Part shown: positions 11,772 to 22,342 of the stretch, one piece after another
Numbering within the stretch: the first letter of the stretch is position 1
How the letters are laid out: every line of letters begins with the position of its first letter
Source: Haemophilus parainfluenzae
GTDB taxonomy: Bacteria; Pseudomonadota; Gammaproteobacteria; Enterobacterales; Pasteurellaceae
Direction: 5' to 3'
Assembly (NCBI RefSeq): GCF_900450995.1
Contig: NZ_UGHY01000002.1
Location: 1,607,001 to 1,671,000, forward strand
DNA: 64,000 bases
The notes under the pieces: generated by a model
Seen by the model: the letters and a program-made list of their open reading frames with translations, nothing else
Database searches by the model: none
What the model was told of the DNA's origin: nothing
Made by a program: the position numbers and the translations under genes

Positions 11772-11807
11772 AAAAAAAGCTGATGAAGGAGTTCATCAGC
11801 TTTTTTT
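11772..11807. terminator. Bidirectional terminator between mreD and rhlB
   Basis: Perfect 16-bp inverted repeat AAAAAAAGCTGATGAA / TTCATCAGCTTTTTTT with a GGAG loop. The A/T tracts on both sides make it work for mreD on the plus strand and rhlB on the minus strand. Confidence 0.92.
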
Positions 11808-13065
11808 AGTTTTTACGACGATAGTTTGTTTTTCGTGCTGTAGTATTTCGCATTTGAGGTACAGGATTGCGTTTTAAACGATAAGGTTTTGGAATATCAC
11901 TAATCAATGAATTCGGGTCATATTGGCTGACCGGAATAGAATGACCAATGTATTCTTCAATTGCCGGTAAATTCATCGCATATTCTTCACAAGCAAAGCT
12001 GATAGACACCCCACTTTCACCTGCTCGACCAGTACGGCCAATACGGTGAACGTAATCTTCTCGGTCATCGGGTAGATCAAAGTTAAAAACATGAGTCACG
12101 TCTGAAATATGCAATCCACGCGCAGCAACATCAGTTGCAACGAGAATATCGAGCTCACCATCGGTAAATTGTTTGAGCAATGAAAGGCGTTTTTTCTGTG
12201 CTACATCCCCTGTGAGTAATCCCACACGATGCCCATCCGCCGCTAAATAGCCCCAAATTTCTTCACATTTATGTTTAGTATTTGCAAAGACAATACAACG
12301 CTCCGGCCATTCTTCTTCCATTAACGTGAGTAAGAGAGGGATTTTATCTTCATTTGACGGATAGAAGAGTTCTTCTTTAATTCGATGCCCCGTTTTTTGT
12401 TCTGGTTCAATTTCAATGTATTCTGGGGAATTCATATCTTCAAAGGCAAGTTCACGTACTTTGTAAGAGAGCGTAGCAGAAAAGAGCATGGTGAGGCGTT
12501 CTTGCGGAGAAGGACACTTGCGTAATAAATAACGAATATCACGAATGAATCCTAAATCAAACATGCGATCCGCTTCATCTAGTACCACAACTTGAATGTC
12601 ATCTAAACGAATAATACCTTGTTTAACATAATCAATCACTCGGCCAGTAGTGCCAATTAAAATATCTACACCGGCTTCGATAGCTTTGAGCTGTTTATCA
12701 TAGCCATCACCACCATAAGCAAGAGCGGTTCGTAATCCACTTGTTTTAGCTAACAATTCTGCATCATTATTAATTTGTACAGCCAGTTCACGGGTTGGGG
12801 CAAGAATTAATGCACGAGGTTGATTGGTGATAAAATCAGGTTGATGCGTTAATAAGTGATGAAATGTTGCTGTTAAAAATGCCATGGTTTTACCCGTGCC
12901 AGTTTGTGCTTGGCCAGCAACATCTTTTCCTTGTAAGGTAATCGGTAATGATAACGCTTGAATCGGGGTACAATATTCAAATCCCTTGTCTTGTAGGGCT
13001 TTTTGTACGATAGGATGTAATGGAAGATCAGCAAATCGCTGCTGACTTAAATAATTTTCTTGCAT
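11806..13065 (-). CDS. rhlB: DEAD-box ATP-dependent RNA helicase RhlB
   Basis: A 419-residue DEAD-box helicase; in enterobacteria RhlB unwinds RNA for the degradosome. All motifs are present: Q-motif [11 protein letters not shown], Walker [38 protein letters not shown] and [14 protein letters not shown] short basic tail ends RKTNYRRKN. It is the last gene of the minus-strand run that starts at pilA, separated from the broken GNAT gene by 89 bases that may hold its own promoter. RhlB is preferred to SrmB or DeaD from its N-terminus and size. Confidence 0.9.
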   Translation of the reverse strand: MQENYLSQQRFADLPLHPIVQKALQDKGFEYCTPIQALSLPITLQGKDVAGQAQTGTGKTMAFLTATFHHLLTHQPDFITNQPRALILAPTRELAVQINNDAELLAKTSGLRTALAYGGDGYDKQLKAIEAGVDILIGTTGRVIDYVKQGIIRLDDIQVVVLDEADRMFDLGFIRDIRYLLRKCPSPQERLTMLFSATLSYKVRELAFEDMNSPEYIEIEPEQKTGHRIKEELFYPSNEDKIPLLLTLMEEEWPERCIVFANTKHKCEEIWGYLAADGHRVGLLTGDVAQKKRLSLLKQFTDGELDILVATDVAARGLHISDVTHVFNFDLPDDREDYVHRIGRTGRAGESGVSISFACEEYAMNLPAIEEYIGHSIPVSQYDPNSLISDIPKPYRLKRNPVPQMRNTTARKTNYRRKN

Positions 13066-13154
13066 GATAAATAATAGTTCTCATAAATAAATGGGGCTAA
13101 GGATAGCACGAAGTCAGAAAAATATCCTTAAAAACGACACGTTTATTAATAGGA

Positions 13155-13432
13155 TTAAGCTTGTGATTGAGCAGATTGGGGTCGTTCCCATTTTCTTGCA
13201 ATATAGCTACAAGTTGGGTGCAAAGTGAGCTTTTTAGCCTGGATAAAATGAATTAAGGCTTGATAGAGTTTGTCTGCTACACCTTGTCCTCGAAGAGAAT
13301 CATCAACAAACGTATGATTAGCATTAATGGTATCGGGTGTTTCATAAAAATAGGTGAGTTTCGCGATTTTCTTGCCTTGTTCATCGAGTAAGAAAAACTC
13401 TCCCTATTCAGCATTATCGTGATGCTGAAGAC

Positions 13433-13436
<4 letters not shown>
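13155..13436 (-). pseudogene. GNAT N-acetyltransferase (YjdJ-like), interrupted by an in-frame amber codon
   Basis: A 93-codon frame beginning [10 protein letters not shown] is stopped by TAG at 13406-13404 (codon 11), then continues open as GEFFLLDEQGKKIAKLTYF...VDDSLRGQGVADKLYQALIHF, ending ERPQSAQSQA. The DDSLRGQGVADKL segment is the acetyl-CoA-binding motif A of the short YjdJ/GNAT family, so the reading frame is real. Its ATG overlaps the yacG stop codon (ATGA), which implies translational coupling. A single base change (for example CAG to TAG) explains the lesion. It could be a true null allele or a sequence error. The substrate of this family is unknown. Confidence 0.8.
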
Positions 13437-14315
<879 letters not shown>

Positions 14316-14338
14316 TCAATGTTGCCAATATATTACAT

Positions 14339-15016
14339 TTATAAGCTTATTGCACTGGTGATGATTAAAGATAAGCAAAGAAAGGGACCGAAAGGTAAAA
14401 TGGGCTTACGAGAAATCCAATAGACTATGATACCGAATAGACAGGCGATGAATAAGAAAAGCGGTAAGTGCGTGATGGTGAGATAAGTGCCGATTCCTAA
14501 AGCGAGCCAATAATCGCCACGGCCTAACGCTTCTTTCTTGTAAAACCATTTAGACAAATGATAGATAATATAAAAAAAACCGAAAAAACTAACCGAGCTT
14601 TCTAAACTTTGAGAAAGCGTCAGAATTGAAAATTCTTGATGTGCGCCGAATAAACCTAGGAAAAATAAAAAGAGGCAAGGTGTCGGTGAAATCAGTTGAT
14701 AATGCCAGTCTAGCCAACTGATAACAAAAAGTAGACTAAGCGTAATCGCGAGCCATAAAGTAAATAATTCATCCTGAATAAAATAATAGAGTGCAGCAAA
14801 ACAGAGTCCAAACCCTAAAAAATAAAGGAAAATATGACCGCACTTTTGAGATTGAATCGCCGCTTTTTCGCCATGGAAAATAGGACTGTTTTCAGGATAA
14901 AGTTCGATATAGTTTTGATAAATTTCTTGTTGGAGATTGGGGATAAAGCGATCGATATAAAACCAAGCAAAGATACCCGCTAAAGCACCTAATAAGAAAA
15001 AGGCGAATATCATCAT
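14339..15016 (-). CDS. pilD: Type IV prepilin leader peptidase, short form without the zinc-cysteine domain
   Basis: A 225-residue polytopic membrane aspartyl protease that cleaves the Gly-Phe bond of prepilins. The two catalytic aspartates are in SWLDWHYQLISP and in GRGDYWLA (the GxGD motif). The N-terminal cytoplasmic loop has only one cysteine (QKCGH), so the four-cysteine methyltransferase-associated domain of longer PilD proteins is missing, as in other Haemophilus copies. The ATG overlaps the pilC stop by 4 bases. A USS occurs at about 14837. Confidence 0.93.
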   Translation of the reverse strand: MMIFAFFLLGALAGIFAWFYIDRFIPNLQQEIYQNYIELYPENSPIFHGEKAAIQSQKCGHIFLYFLGFGLCFAALYYFIQDELFTLWLAITLSLLFVISWLDWHYQLISPTPCLFLFFLGLFGAHQEFSILTLSQSLESSVSFFGFFYIIYHLSKWFYKKEALGRGDYWLALGIGTYLTITHLPLFLFIACLFGIIVYWISRKPILPFGPFLCLSLIITSAISL

Positions 15017-16236
15017 TGGATTACGGATCCCATATTAAAAATTGGCAGATACATGCCCATCATAATAATACCGATTAAACTACCAATGATGAGCATCATT
15101 AAAGGCTCTAAAAGTTGGGAAAGTAAATCAATTTGATGATTGAGTTTTTCTTGATAGTTATCAGCAATATGACGCAACATCAACGCAAGCTTTCCACTTT
15201 TTTCTCCAATCTGTAGCATTTGTTGTGCTTCCATTGGGAAAAGGTGACTACTGACGCTTTCAGAAAAAGGGTAACCTTGAGAAACCCATTGTAAAATTGA
15301 TCGCACTTCTTGTTGTAGCAGGATATCGCCTTTTAAGGTACGTTGTGTTTGCCAGGTTTGTTGTTTGGGGAGGAAGCTATTTAACGCAGGCGTTAATGCC
15401 ACTCCGGATTGAAGCATTAATTGGAGGTTATGGCTAAAACTGATTAGGCGAGAAAGGCAAATGATATTGCCCCAAATTGGCATGCGACTAATTAGTGCAT
15501 TCTTTTTTTGATTCAGCCAAAGGGAATGTTTTAATGCCATCTTCAACATAAAAATAGCGAAAGTGCAGGCAATCATTAACGCAACAAAATGATGTTGTAG
15601 GAATTGAGACATCGCTAATAATACGGCAGTCAATGTGGGTAACTCAGCAGAGTTTTTGCCATACATTTCAGCAAATTGTGGTACAACGAAAAGTAATAAA
15701 ATCAACGTAAGTGAAAGCGAAATACCTAATACCATGGCTGGATAAAGCATAATTTTTTGCAATTTGCGTTGAAGCGTTAATGATTGCGTTCGACGCTCTG
15801 CAATTTTAGTGCATACCTCTGCCAGTTTTCCTGTCATTTCTCCCACCTGAATGAGCTGAATTTCTTGAAAATTTAAATACTTTCCTTGTATTTCCAAGCT
15901 TTGTGAAAACGGAAGACCACTTTCAATTAACTCAATTAAGGCGCTAAGCCACTGATGCAAACCCAATTGTGTGCAGTTGTCTTGCAAAATATGTAATGCA
16001 TTTTTTAATGGAATGGCAGAATTGAGCAATGTAGCCAGTTGATTCAATAAGGCACTGATTTCTGCATTTTTAGGTTTCTGATTAAGTTGCCAATCTTGTT
16101 GCAAGCGAATGTGGCTAAAACCTTTTGCGATTAACTGGAATTGAGCAGCTTGTTTAGATTGAGCAACAAGGCTACCTTTTTGCCATTGTTGCCGCTGATC
16201 ATAGGCTTGGAAGTAAAAGAGTTTTTGCTTTGTCAT
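15013..16236 (-). CDS. pilC: Type IV pilus inner-membrane platform protein PilC
   Basis: A 407-residue T2SSF/PilC family protein with two repeated domains, each ending in long hydrophobic segments (about 165-190, 215-235 and 375-400). Conserved text includes GEMTGKLAEVC in the first repeat and IGEKSGKLALMLRHIADNY in the second. It anchors the pilus to the assembly ATPase PilB. An AGGAGTC ribosome-binding site precedes the ATG. In naturally competent Pasteurellaceae this pilus binds and pulls in USS-bearing DNA. Confidence 0.95.
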   Translation of the reverse strand: MTKQKLFYFQAYDQRQQWQKGSLVAQSKQAAQFQLIAKGFSHIRLQQDWQLNQKPKNAEISALLNQLATLLNSAIPLKNALHILQDNCTQLGLHQWLSALIELIESGLPFSQSLEIQGKYLNFQEIQLIQVGEMTGKLAEVCTKIAERRTQSLTLQRKLQKIMLYPAMVLGISLSLTLILLLFVVPQFAEMYGKNSAELPTLTAVLLAMSQFLQHHFVALMIACTFAIFMLKMALKHSLWLNQKKNALISRMPIWGNIICLSRLISFSHNLQLMLQSGVALTPALNSFLPKQQTWQTQRTLKGDILLQQEVRSILQWVSQGYPFSESVSSHLFPMEAQQMLQIGEKSGKLALMLRHIADNYQEKLNHQIDLLSQLLEPLMMLIIGSLIGIIMMGMYLPIFNMGSVIQ

Positions 16237-16244
16237 AGAGACTC

Positions 16245-17624
16245 CTATTTTTTGCCTAACACGCGTTGAATCTCATCGAGATCAGTGATGTTATCTTTTA
16301 CTTTTTCTAACGCGCTTTGATAAAGTGAGTCAAAATCGGTTTGGTAACGGTTGTTTTCGCATTGTAAAAATTGATACACCCCAATACGCCCTTGATACCC
16401 TTGATGGCAATCACAAGAATCACCAAACTCTTGACTGCACTTTAAGCAACGTTTGCGCACCAATCGCTGTGCGATAACTAATAAGAGACTATTTTCAATT
16501 TCGTGAGATTGAATGCCTAATTGCTGTAAGCGCGAAATTGCTGAGATGGCATCATTGGTATGCAAGGTAGAAAGTACTAGATGGCCAGTTTGAGCGGCTC
16601 TTAATGCCATTAATGCACTTTCTTCGTCTCGAATTTCACCAAGCATAATAATGTCGGGATCTTGCCGTAAAAATGTACGAAGTAATCGACTAAAATCTAA
16701 ACCGATTTGCGGATTCACTTGAGTTTGAATGATGCCTTCCAATTCAATTTCAACGGGATCTTCTGCCGTCATAATATGTTTATCTGGCGTATTGAGCCAT
16801 TGAAGTGCGGTATAAAGTGAGATACTTTTTCCGCTTCCCGTTGGTCCAGTCACCAGGATTAAACCTTGCGGTTGGCTGAGTGCATGTTGAAATTGACTTT
16901 GTTGCTTTTGTGTCATGCCAAGTTCAGCAAAACTTAATTGAACAGGTTTATTTTGTTGTAATCGTAATACCGCTTTTTCTCCCCAATGCGTGGGCAAGGT
17001 AGAAAGGCGGAAATCTAAAATATCGGAGAACGTCGTTTTGAATTGAAAGCGGCCATCTTGTGGTAGCCGAGTTTCACTGATATCCAGTTTGGCTAAGAGT
17101 TTTAAACGAGAAATCACACGATTGGCGAGCGATTTACTGATAATCGGCTGTGATTGAAGTACGCCATCAATACGCAAACGAACTAAAAGCCCATTTGACT
17201 GAGTTTCTAAATGAATATCGGAGGCATTTTTTTGTAGGGCGGTTTCAAAAATACCATTTAATAATTGAATAACGGGTTCATCATCATTAGATAAATTAGC
17301 GGTGCTTTCATCTTCTGAATGATAATAAAACGTCGCTTGTTCTTCTATTTGATTGGCTTTCGGTGCAAGGGATTGTAAAAGTTGTTTGAGTTGATGTGTT
17401 TCAAATAAAATCGGTTCAACTAATTTTCCACTTAAAAAAGCAAAGGTTTCACAAGCTGCAAGATTATTCAGCGAATCCACCGCAAGCCATAAATGGTGTT
17501 CGTCTTCTTTAAGAGGGAGCGCAAAGTAACGTAACAGCAAAGCTTGTTGCTGTTGGTTTTGTTGCCAATATTGTGGCGAGATCTGATAAATCTCGCCATT
17601 TTTTGCCATTGCTTGATAAGCCAT
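16245..17624 (-). CDS. pilB: Type IV pilus assembly ATPase PilB
   Basis: A 459-residue GspE/PilB secretion ATPase powering pilus extension. Walker A VTGPTGSGKS (about 260), the Asp-box region TAEDPVEIELEGIIQTQVN, Walker B PDIIMLGEIRDEESA and the His box ALRAAQTGHLVLSTLHTNDA are present. A four-cysteine zinc motif CLKCSQEFGDSCDC lies near residue 400. The N-terminal GspE domain is shorter than in PilB of Pseudomonas, usual for Haemophilus. It starts 6 bases after the pilA stop codon; the ribosome-binding site is weak. Confidence 0.95.
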   Translation of the reverse strand: MAYQAMAKNGEIYQISPQYWQQNQQQQALLLRYFALPLKEDEHHLWLAVDSLNNLAACETFAFLSGKLVEPILFETHQLKQLLQSLAPKANQIEEQATFYYHSEDESTANLSNDDEPVIQLLNGIFETALQKNASDIHLETQSNGLLVRLRIDGVLQSQPIISKSLANRVISRLKLLAKLDISETRLPQDGRFQFKTTFSDILDFRLSTLPTHWGEKAVLRLQQNKPVQLSFAELGMTQKQQSQFQHALSQPQGLILVTGPTGSGKSISLYTALQWLNTPDKHIMTAEDPVEIELEGIIQTQVNPQIGLDFSRLLRTFLRQDPDIIMLGEIRDEESALMALRAAQTGHLVLSTLHTNDAISAISRLQQLGIQSHEIENSLLLVIAQRLVRKRCLKCSQEFGDSCDCHQGYQGRIGVYQFLQCENNRYQTDFDSLYQSALEKVKDNITDLDEIQRVLGKK

Positions 17625-17630
17625 ATTTCG

Positions 17631-18074
17631 CTATTTAGCTGGAGAGCAGAAACCTGCTGGGAATAAATCCGCATTACTTGGGCAGGCTGTCGTCCAAGTG
17701 ACACCTGCTGAGGTAGAGCCTGCTGCAGTTAATGAATAACTGATCCCATCCAATGTGCCATTTCCTGTTACCGTAATCACACCCGATTTCGTGGTAATGG
17801 ATTTAACATAGCCTTTTGCAGTAGTGATGTCTGCTGCAATGCCATTTGAACCACCTGAACAGTTTGTCGGGACATTGGTGCTATAGACGCATAACTCCAC
17901 ATCAGATTTATAAGGCGCCGAAGCTTGCAACAATTCGGAGATGGCTGCTTTTTTGGTATAATTTTGATACGACGGAATGGCGATCGTCGCGAGAATAGCA
18001 ATAATCGCAATCACGATCATCAATTCAATTAATGTAAAACCTTTATGTAAAGGTTTAGAAAAAGTCAGTTTCAT
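17631..18074 (-). CDS. pilA: Type IV major prepilin PilA
   Basis: A 147-residue prepilin. The start [12 protein letters not shown] is chosen because it gives a short leader cleaved at G-F just before [22 protein letters not shown], with the invariant Glu5 of the mature pilin; upstream codons in the same frame are not pilin-like. Four cysteines (VELCVY, PTNCSGG, TTACPSN, GFCSPAK) can form two disulfides, the last closing the C-terminal D-region. It is the first gene of pilABCD, controlled from the CRP-S site at 18171-18192. Confidence 0.95.
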   Translation of the reverse strand: MKLTFSKPLHKGFTLIELMIVIAIIAILATIAIPSYQNYTKKAAISELLQASAPYKSDVELCVYSTNVPTNCSGGSNGIAADITTAKGYVKSITTKSGVITVTGNGTLDGISYSLTAAGSTSAGVTWTTACPSNADLFPAGFCSPAK

Positions 18075-18170
18075 TAAATTAATTTCCTTTTGGTGGAATA
18101 AAAAAATGCCAGAATTTTGGCTGCAACATTGTGTAAAAGGGAAAAATGAAAGTAAAACTGACCGCACTCC

Positions 18171-18192
18171 TTTTGCGATCGAGATCGCAAAA
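18171..18192 (-). promoter_or_regulatory. CRP-S (Sxy-dependent competence) site upstream of pilABCD
   Basis: A perfect 22-bp inverted repeat with core TGCGATCGAGATCGCA flanked by TTT and AAA. The C in TGCGA rather than TGTGA is the mark of CRP-S sites, which in Haemophilus need Sxy (TfoX) as well as CRP-cAMP. It lies about 97 bases upstream of the pilA start codon and about 26 bases from divergent ampD. Confidence 0.93.
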
Positions 18193-18217
18193 ATGAAATT
18201 TAATCGCAGAAAAACAG

Positions 18218-18781
18218 ATGAATAAGATAAAAAATGGCTGGTTAAGCCAGACAAGAAAAGTGATTTCACCACATTTTGATGAACGTCCTGATGTAGAGGA
18301 TATTTCATTACTCGTCATTCATTACATTAGCTTGCCGCCAGAACAATTTGGTGGTGGATATGTAGATGATTTTTTCCAAGGCAAACTCGATCCCACTATC
18401 CATCCTTATTTTGAAGAGATTTATCAATTTCGTGTATCAGCCCATTGTTTAATTGAACGTGATGGCAGAGTGACACAATATGTCAGTTTCGATGACAGAG
18501 CGTGGCATGCAGGACTTTCTTGCTTTGAAGGACGCGATAAATGTAATGATTTTGCGATTGGGATTGAGCTAGAGGGCAGTAATGAACAGCCTTTTACAGT
18601 GGAACAATACCAAACACTTGCTGAATTAACACGAGATATCATGCAAGCTTATCCGAAAATAACGCTCGATCGTATCGTCGGGCATTGCGATATTTCGCCT
18701 GGTCGTAAGATCGATCCGGGTCAATATTTTGAATGGGAACGCTATTTAGCGTTAGTCAAAAAAGGCTTGGATAAAAAATAA
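18218..18781 (+). CDS. ampD: 1,6-anhydro-N-acetylmuramyl-L-alanine amidase AmpD
   Basis: A 187-residue cytoplasmic zinc amidase of the Amidase_2 family that cuts the stem peptide from anhydro-MurNAc during wall recycling. Zinc ligands fit His in [10 protein letters not shown] (about 35), His in ACHALS-like [25 protein letters not shown] (His near 150) and Asp in RKIDPG (near 160). It is divergent from pilA, the usual ampD-pilA arrangement in gammaproteobacteria. No strong ribosome-binding site is visible; the ATG follows an A-rich stretch. Confidence 0.94.
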   Translation: MNKIKNGWLSQTRKVISPHFDERPDVEDISLLVIHYISLPPEQFGGGYVDDFFQGKLDPTIHPYFEEIYQFRVSAHCLIERDGRVTQYVSFDDRAWHAGLSCFEGRDKCNDFAIGIELEGSNEQPFTVEQYQTLAELTRDIMQAYPKITLDRIVGHCDISPGRKIDPGQYFEWERYLALVKKGLDKK

Positions 18782-19265
18782 TCACTAAAATTTTTGATTG
18801 AATGTGAATAAGATAATTTCTGTGAATAAGCCTTATCTTAATGAAATTAAAGCGAAAATTTACTCTCTAAAATTGAAGCTAAAATGCTGAGAAGAGTTAT
18901 GCAACACTCGCCATTTGCTCAATCACAATTTTATCCACAGAAATATTGAATAACTCACCGCTGTTATTTCTTCACCAAGCAAGGAATGTTTAAATTAAAA
19001 AATGGCTGAATTTTTGACCGCACTTTGACGAGAAAAAGTGCGGTCATTTTTTTCGGAAAATTTTTTGATTAAAGGTTATGCAAAAATGAAAAAGTGAAGT
19101 GAGAAAAGCATTTTTTGATCTTTATACACAGTTAAATTTAGACTATCCAAGTGTTACCCACAAAGTTATCCACAACAGGGTAAATATGCCCATTCGGTTG
19201 ATAAAAAAGCGAATTTATGAAACAATCTGCAAATTATTTTTGTATAAAATTTAAGGTGAACGATA
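18782..19265. other. Gene-free region before rppH with a DnaA-box cluster
   Basis: 484 bases with no plausible gene. Five perfect TTATNCACA boxes are present: 18803-18811 and 18821-18829 (both on the minus strand, TTATTCACA), 18931-18939 (TTATCCACA), 19122-19130 (TTATACACA) and 19166-19174 (TTATCCACA), plus a one-mismatch box TTACCCACA at 19154-19162. Between them lies an inverted-USS terminator (about 19015-19050). Only one GATC site (19117) is seen within it, which argues against an E. coli-like oriC. The function is inferred: a DnaA-binding locus. Confidence 0.7.
19015..19048. terminator. Inverted-USS terminator between ampD and rppH
   Basis: Opposed uptake sequences GACCGCACTTT and AAAGTGCGGTC with a short loop, flanked by TTTTT on the left and TTTTTTT on the right, so it can stop transcription in either direction. 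It lies 234 bases beyond ampD. Confidence 0.75.
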
Positions 19266-19859
19266 GTGATCGATTTTGATGGCTACCGTCCAAATGTAGG
19301 CATTGTCATTTGTAATCACAAAGGGCAGGTGCTTTGGGCTAAACGATACGGGCAGAATTCGTGGCAATTCCCGCAAGGTGGGATTAACGATAATGAAAGT
19401 GCCGAACAAGCCATGTATCGTGAATTATATGAAGAGGTTGGCTTGCAACCTAAAGATGTGAAGGTGCTTTATGCCTCTAAACATTGGTTGCGTTATAAGC
19501 TGCCGAAAAGATTGCTGCGTTATGACAGCAAACCCATGTGTATTGGGCAAAAACAACGTTGGTTTTTGTTGCAATTAGTGGGTGATGAAAAAAATATTAA
19601 CATGAACACAACAAAATCACCAGAATTTGATGGTTGGCGTTGGGTGAGTTTTTGGTATCCCGTACGTCAGGTTGTATCCTTTAAGAAAGATGTTTACCGC
19701 AAAGCGATGAAAGAGTTTGCTCAAGTAATGTTTGGCAACGAAAAGACATTACTTGAAAATACGCAAGAGCATGAGGCAAATAAACCTTATCATGCGCCGC
19801 GTAAAAGTGGTTTTTCTAAATATCAAAAACGTTCATCTTATAAGTCAAGGGGACAATAA
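19266..19859 (+). CDS. rppH: RNA 5'-pyrophosphohydrolase RppH
   Basis: A 197-residue Nudix hydrolase that removes pyrophosphate from 5'-triphosphate RNA ends and so starts RNase E decay. Start is GTG, giving [15 protein letters not shown] like E. coli RppH. The Nudix box [23 protein letters not shown] is at about 38-60. The C-terminal ~40 residues are basic. Its stop codon overlaps the start of the downstream TauE gene (TAATG). The order rppH ... lgt-thyA is also seen in E. coli (with ptsP between). Confidence 0.95.
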   Translation: MIDFDGYRPNVGIVICNHKGQVLWAKRYGQNSWQFPQGGINDNESAEQAMYRELYEEVGLQPKDVKVLYASKHWLRYKLPKRLLRYDSKPMCIGQKQRWFLLQLVGDEKNINMNTTKSPEFDGWRWVSFWYPVRQVVSFKKDVYRKAMKEFAQVMFGNEKTLLENTQEHEANKPYHAPRKSGFSKYQKRSSYKSRGQ

Positions 19860-20653
19860 TGCTCACTTTTATTCTACTTTGTTTGCTTGTCGGGTCTGTT
19901 GTTGGTTTTCTCGCTGGATTATTTGGCATTGGTGGAGGATTAATTATTGTCCCAACCTTGGTTTATCTATTGCCGATGATAGGTGTGCCTGAGCCATTGT
20001 TGATGTCCGCGGCATTAGGAACTTCATTTGCGACCATTGTGATTACCGGATTTTCTTCTGCGCAGCGTCATCATAAACTAGGCAATATAGAGTGGAATGC
20101 CGTTAAAGTATTGGCACCGATGGTCATGATTTCGGTCTTTATCTCTGGTTTGTTTATTGGCAAGCTTGATCGTGAGGTATCCGCTAAAATCTTTGCCTGT
20201 TTAGTCGTGTATTTAGCGACCAAAATGGTGATTTCTATTAAGAAAAACACAGGGAAAACCAAACCTTTAACAATGCAAGCTTCTGTTATTGGTGGTATTT
20301 TAATTGGGATGGCATCAAGCGCAGCAGGCGTAGGTGGTGGTGGTTTTATCGTGCCATTTTTAAATTCCCGCGGGATTGATATGAAAAAAGCCATCGGTTC
20401 TTCTGCATTCTGTGGTGCACTTCTTGGTTTATCAGGCATGTTTAGCTTTATGGTGAGTGGTTGGGGCAACCCTTCCATGCCGGATTATTCCCTAGGTTAT
20501 ATTTATTTACCCGCAGTGCTCGGCATTACGGCCTCCTCATTTTTCACTTCTAAATTAGGGGCAACAGCGACCTCAAAACTCCCTGTATCAACCTTGAAAA
20601 AAGGCTTCGCCTTGCTATTAATTGCAATCGCAGTTGATATGTTTATGAAATAA
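19859..20653 (+). CDS. TauE/SafE-family membrane protein (putative sulfite/sulfonate exporter)
   Basis: A 264-residue polytopic membrane protein of the TauE/SafE (DUF81) family with about eight hydrophobic segments in two repeated halves; each half carries a glycine-rich [13 protein letters not shown] / [15 protein letters not shown] motif. Members export sulfite, sulfonates or organic sulfur anions; the substrate here is unknown. It is translationally coupled to rppH and 8 bases upstream of lgt. Confidence 0.85.
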   Translation: MLTFILLCLLVGSVVGFLAGLFGIGGGLIIVPTLVYLLPMIGVPEPLLMSAALGTSFATIVITGFSSAQRHHKLGNIEWNAVKVLAPMVMISVFISGLFIGKLDREVSAKIFACLVVYLATKMVISIKKNTGKTKPLTMQASVIGGILIGMASSAAGVGGGGFIVPFLNSRGIDMKKAIGSSAFCGALLGLSGMFSFMVSGWGNPSMPDYSLGYIYLPAVLGITASSFFTSKLGATATSKLPVSTLKKGFALLLIAIAVDMFMK

Positions 20654-20661
20654 GGAATGTT

Positions 20662-21471
20662 ATGAATTCAGAATTTTTGATGCTGCCACATTTTGATCCG
20701 ACTATTTTCACTTTAGGTGATAGCAATATAGGGTTGCGTTGGTATGGTTTAATGTATTTATTAGGCTTTATCTTTGCTCGTTGGTTAGCTGTTCGTCGTG
20801 CCAATCAGTCAAACAGTGGCTGGACCGTCGATCAAGTGGATACGTTACTTTTTAATGGCTTTATGGGCGTGTTCTTAGGTGGCCGTATTGGTGATGTTTT
20901 CTTCTATAATTTTGATCATTTTGTGCAAGACCCGCTGTATTTATTCCGTGTTTGGGAAGGCGGAATGTCATTCCATGGTGGGTTAATTGGTGTGATTATC
21001 TCAATGATTTGGACTTCTTATTCTCAAAAAAGAAGTTTCTGGCAGACGGCAGATTTCGTGGCGCCCTTGATTCCATTTGGTTTAGGAATGGGACGAATTG
21101 GTAACTTTATCAATTTAGAACTTTGGGGACGAGAAACCGATGTGCCTTGGGCCATGATTTTCCCAAATGATCCATTATTGTTGCCTCGCCATCCTTCACA
21201 GCTTTATGAAGCATTTTTAGAAGGTTTCGTGCTGTTTATTATTCTGAATGTCTTTATTAAAAAGCCTCGCCCTGCAGGTTCGGTAGCAGGATTATTCTTG
21301 GTTGGTTACGGGATTTTTCGTTTTATCGTTGAATATGTCCGTGAGCCTGAAGTGGAATCTTTCTTAGGCATCATGACACGTGGCCAAGCTCTTTGCTTAC
21401 CGATGATTATCGGTGGTGTATTAATTATGACATGGGCATACAATCGCACGAAAAGTGCGGTTCATCAGTAA
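20662..21471 (+). CDS. lgt: Prolipoprotein diacylglyceryl transferase
   Basis: A 269-residue inner-membrane enzyme that transfers diacylglycerol from phosphatidylglycerol to the lipobox cysteine of prolipoproteins. The Lgt signature [22 protein letters not shown] is at about 143-165, preceded by the conserved [11 protein letters not shown] with the catalytic His. About seven membrane segments. It is followed by thyA as in most gammaproteobacteria; a USS lies at its very 3' end. Confidence 0.96.
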   Translation: MNSEFLMLPHFDPTIFTLGDSNIGLRWYGLMYLLGFIFARWLAVRRANQSNSGWTVDQVDTLLFNGFMGVFLGGRIGDVFFYNFDHFVQDPLYLFRVWEGGMSFHGGLIGVIISMIWTSYSQKRSFWQTADFVAPLIPFGLGMGRIGNFINLELWGRETDVPWAMIFPNDPLLLPRHPSQLYEAFLEGFVLFIILNVFIKKPRPAGSVAGLFLVGYGIFRFIVEYVREPEVESFLGIMTRGQALCLPMIIGGVLIMTWAYNRTKSAVHQ

Positions 21472-21481
21472 GGAGTTTTTT

Positions 21482-22333
21482 ATGAAACAATATTTAGATC
21501 TTTGTCGACGCATTGTAAATGAAGGTGAGTGGATTGCTAACGAGCGCACAGGAAAGCGTTGCCTTACAGTGATTAATGCAGATTTAGAATATGATGTTGC
21601 CAATAATCAATTTCCCTTAATTACAACGAGAAACAGCTATTGGAAAGCAGCGATTGCGGAATTTTTAGGCTATATCCGTGGTTATGATAATGCCGCAGAT
21701 TTCCGTAAGCTTGGTACCAAAACATGGGATGCAAATGCCAATGAAAATGCCGCTTGGCTTGCTAATCCACATCGTAAAGGCACCGATGATATGGGGCGCG
21801 TTTATGGCGTACAAGGCAGAGCATGGCGTAAACAGAATGGCGAAACCATCGATCAACTTCGTAAAATTGTGAACAATTTAAGCCGAGGGATTGATGATCG
21901 CGGTGAAATCCTGACTTTCTTCAATCCAGGTGAATTTGATCTAGGCTGTTTGCGTCCTTGCATGCACACACATACTTTCTCTTTAGTAGGCGATACATTG
22001 CACTTAACGAGCTACCAACGCTCTTGCGATGTGCCTCTTGGCTTAAACTTCAATCAAATCCAGGTCTTTACTTTCCTTGCTTTGATGGCGCAAATTACCG
22101 GCAATAAACCGGGTAAGGCATATCATAAAATTGTAAATGCGCATATTTATGAAGACCAACTTGAGTTAATGCGTGATGTGCAATTAAAACGTGAACCATT
22201 CCCTTCACCACAATTAGAAATTAATCCTGATATTAAAACCCTTGAAGATCTTGAAACTTGGGTAACGATGGATGATTTCAAGGTGGTGGGTTATCAATCT
22301 CACGAACCAATCAAATATCCTTTCTCTGTTTAG
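21482..22333 (+). CDS. thyA: Thymidylate synthase
   Basis: A 283-residue ThyA making dTMP from dUMP with methylene-tetrahydrofolate. ATG (MKQYLDLC) has an AAGGAG ribosome-binding site; the frame extends upstream into lgt without support. The catalytic Cys is in [12 protein letters not shown], followed by the phosphate-binding [15 protein letters not shown] and the C-terminal KYPFSV. The sequence is clearly more divergent than E. coli ThyA, which is usual for Haemophilus. Confidence 0.94.
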   Translation: MKQYLDLCRRIVNEGEWIANERTGKRCLTVINADLEYDVANNQFPLITTRNSYWKAAIAEFLGYIRGYDNAADFRKLGTKTWDANANENAAWLANPHRKGTDDMGRVYGVQGRAWRKQNGETIDQLRKIVNNLSRGIDDRGEILTFFNPGEFDLGCLRPCMHTHTFSLVGDTLHLTSYQRSCDVPLGLNFNQIQVFTFLALMAQITGNKPGKAYHKIVNAHIYEDQLELMRDVQLKREPFPSPQLEINPDIKTLEDLETWVTMDDFKVVGYQSHEPIKYPFSV

Positions 22334-22342
22334 GCATTCAAA

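Noticed and set aside
18782..19265. oriC
   Set aside because: Boxes fit, but there is almost no GATC, no clear AT-rich 13-mer array, and no mnmG, mioC or dnaA neighbour. I keep it only as a DnaA-binding locus.
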